In this document: positions 13,817 through 13,965 of the stretch, piece after piece
Layout: every line of letters starts with the position of its first letter
Numbering within the stretch: position 1 is the stretch's first letter
From: Bacillota bacterium
Lineage (GTDB): Bacteria > Bacillota > Sulfobacillia > RBS10-35 > JAJYVN01
NCBI GenBank assembly: GCA_021791995.1
Contig: JAJYVN010000032.1
Location: forward strand, 2,654 to 16,618
DNA length: 13,965 bases
Direction of reading: 5' to 3'
The notes under the pieces: generated by a model
The model's input: only the letters and a program-made list of their open reading frames with translations
Told to the model about the DNA's origin: nothing
The model's database searches: none
Program-made: the position numbers and the translations under genes

Positions 13817-13965
13817 ATGAAGTTAAGTACATGGGCGAAGGAGCAGGGCATCCGCTACCAAGCCGCATGACGGATGTACCGCGACGGCAAATTGCCTGTG
13901 CCAGTAGAGCAACTACCGACCGGCACGATCATCGTCAAGCCTCCGAAGGAGGAGCCTACCGCGGT
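13801..13965 (+). mobile_element. Left part of an IS607-family insertion sequence, cut by the window edge
   Basis: Identified from the IS607-type recombinase N terminus encoded from 13817. The consensus -10 box TATAAT ends 6 nt before that ATG, and no ribosome binding site lies between. The true left end is somewhere upstream, probably within 13760-13816. Elements of this family usually also carry a tnpB gene and its guide RNA, which would lie to the right of the window. GC content falls around 13770-13830 compared with the flanking genes. Confidence 0.55.
13817..13965 (+). pseudogene. tnpA: IS607-family serine recombinase (TnpA), N-terminal part with in-frame TGA; continues past window
   Basis: The reading frame starts MKLSTWAKEQGIRYQAA, then has TGA (13868-13870), then continues in the same frame as RMYRDGKLPVPVEQLPTGTIIV and runs open to the window edge. 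This is the MerR-like helix-turn-helix start of IS607-type TnpA, which typically reads like TAWRMY followed by LPTGTIIV. The stop falls exactly where Trp (TGG) is usual, so a single G-to-A change explains it. Several genes here end with TGA (for example rmlC and the ligase), so the codon is not reassigned. The product is probably inactive unless translation restarts at ATG 13874, which has no ribosome binding site and would lose half the DNA-binding domain. TATAAT 6 nt before the ATG suggests a leaderless transcript. Confidence 0.8.

Noticed and set aside
13868..13870. TGA as a reassigned tryptophan codon
   Set aside because: rmlC, the ligase, the sugar transferase and the glycosidase gene all end at TGA at sensible lengths, so TGA is a stop in this organism.

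Overview
The window is a GC-rich bacterial chromosomal segment that reads as a cell-surface or extracellular polysaccharide locus. Many genes start with GTG or TTG behind strong purine-rich ribosome binding sites. A lipoprotein-anchored surface glycosidase and an O-antigen-ligase/polymerase-type protein with a TPR tail point to a free-living bacterium with an elaborate envelope. I cannot fix the lineage from sequence alone. A GC-rich Gram-positive such as an acidophilic Bacillota, or a Chloroflexota/Actinomycetota type, is a guess, not a finding.

Left part (1-1791, minus strand): a thiol peroxidase (tpx) with only one cysteine is followed 8 bases later by an alpha/beta hydrolase. After a 195-base gap with two perfect hairpins comes a possible 35-residue small ORF that ends at the window edge. 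tpx has a good sigma-70-like promoter.

Polysaccharide core (1792-8819): a fold-type-I PLP aminotransferase (plus) overlaps tail to tail with a Wzy/WaaL-type membrane ligase or polymerase with a TPR domain (minus). The ligase diverges from a polyprenyl-phosphate sugar-1-phosphate transferase (plus), which would start the repeat unit on the lipid carrier. The region they share holds an extended -10 promoter and a 15-bp perfect palindrome. A GT4 glycosyltransferase and rmlB form a minus-strand pair.

dTDP-L-rhamnose supply (7818-11101): all four pathway genes are present and adjacent but split over three transcription units: rmlB (minus, with the GT4 gene), rmlC-rmlD (plus) and rmlA (minus). rmlA lies 22 bases downstream of a large lipoprotein that joins a GH79-like glycosidase domain to a seven-bladed lectin-type propeller. 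Together the genes would make dTDP-rhamnose, charge undecaprenyl phosphate, add sugars, polymerise or ligate the glycan, and possibly trim or bind it at the surface.

Right edge (about 13801-13965): the beginning of an IS607-family serine recombinase gene, interrupted by an in-frame TGA at a position that is normally Trp. A mobile element therefore enters the locus here, and its recombinase appears to be inactive.
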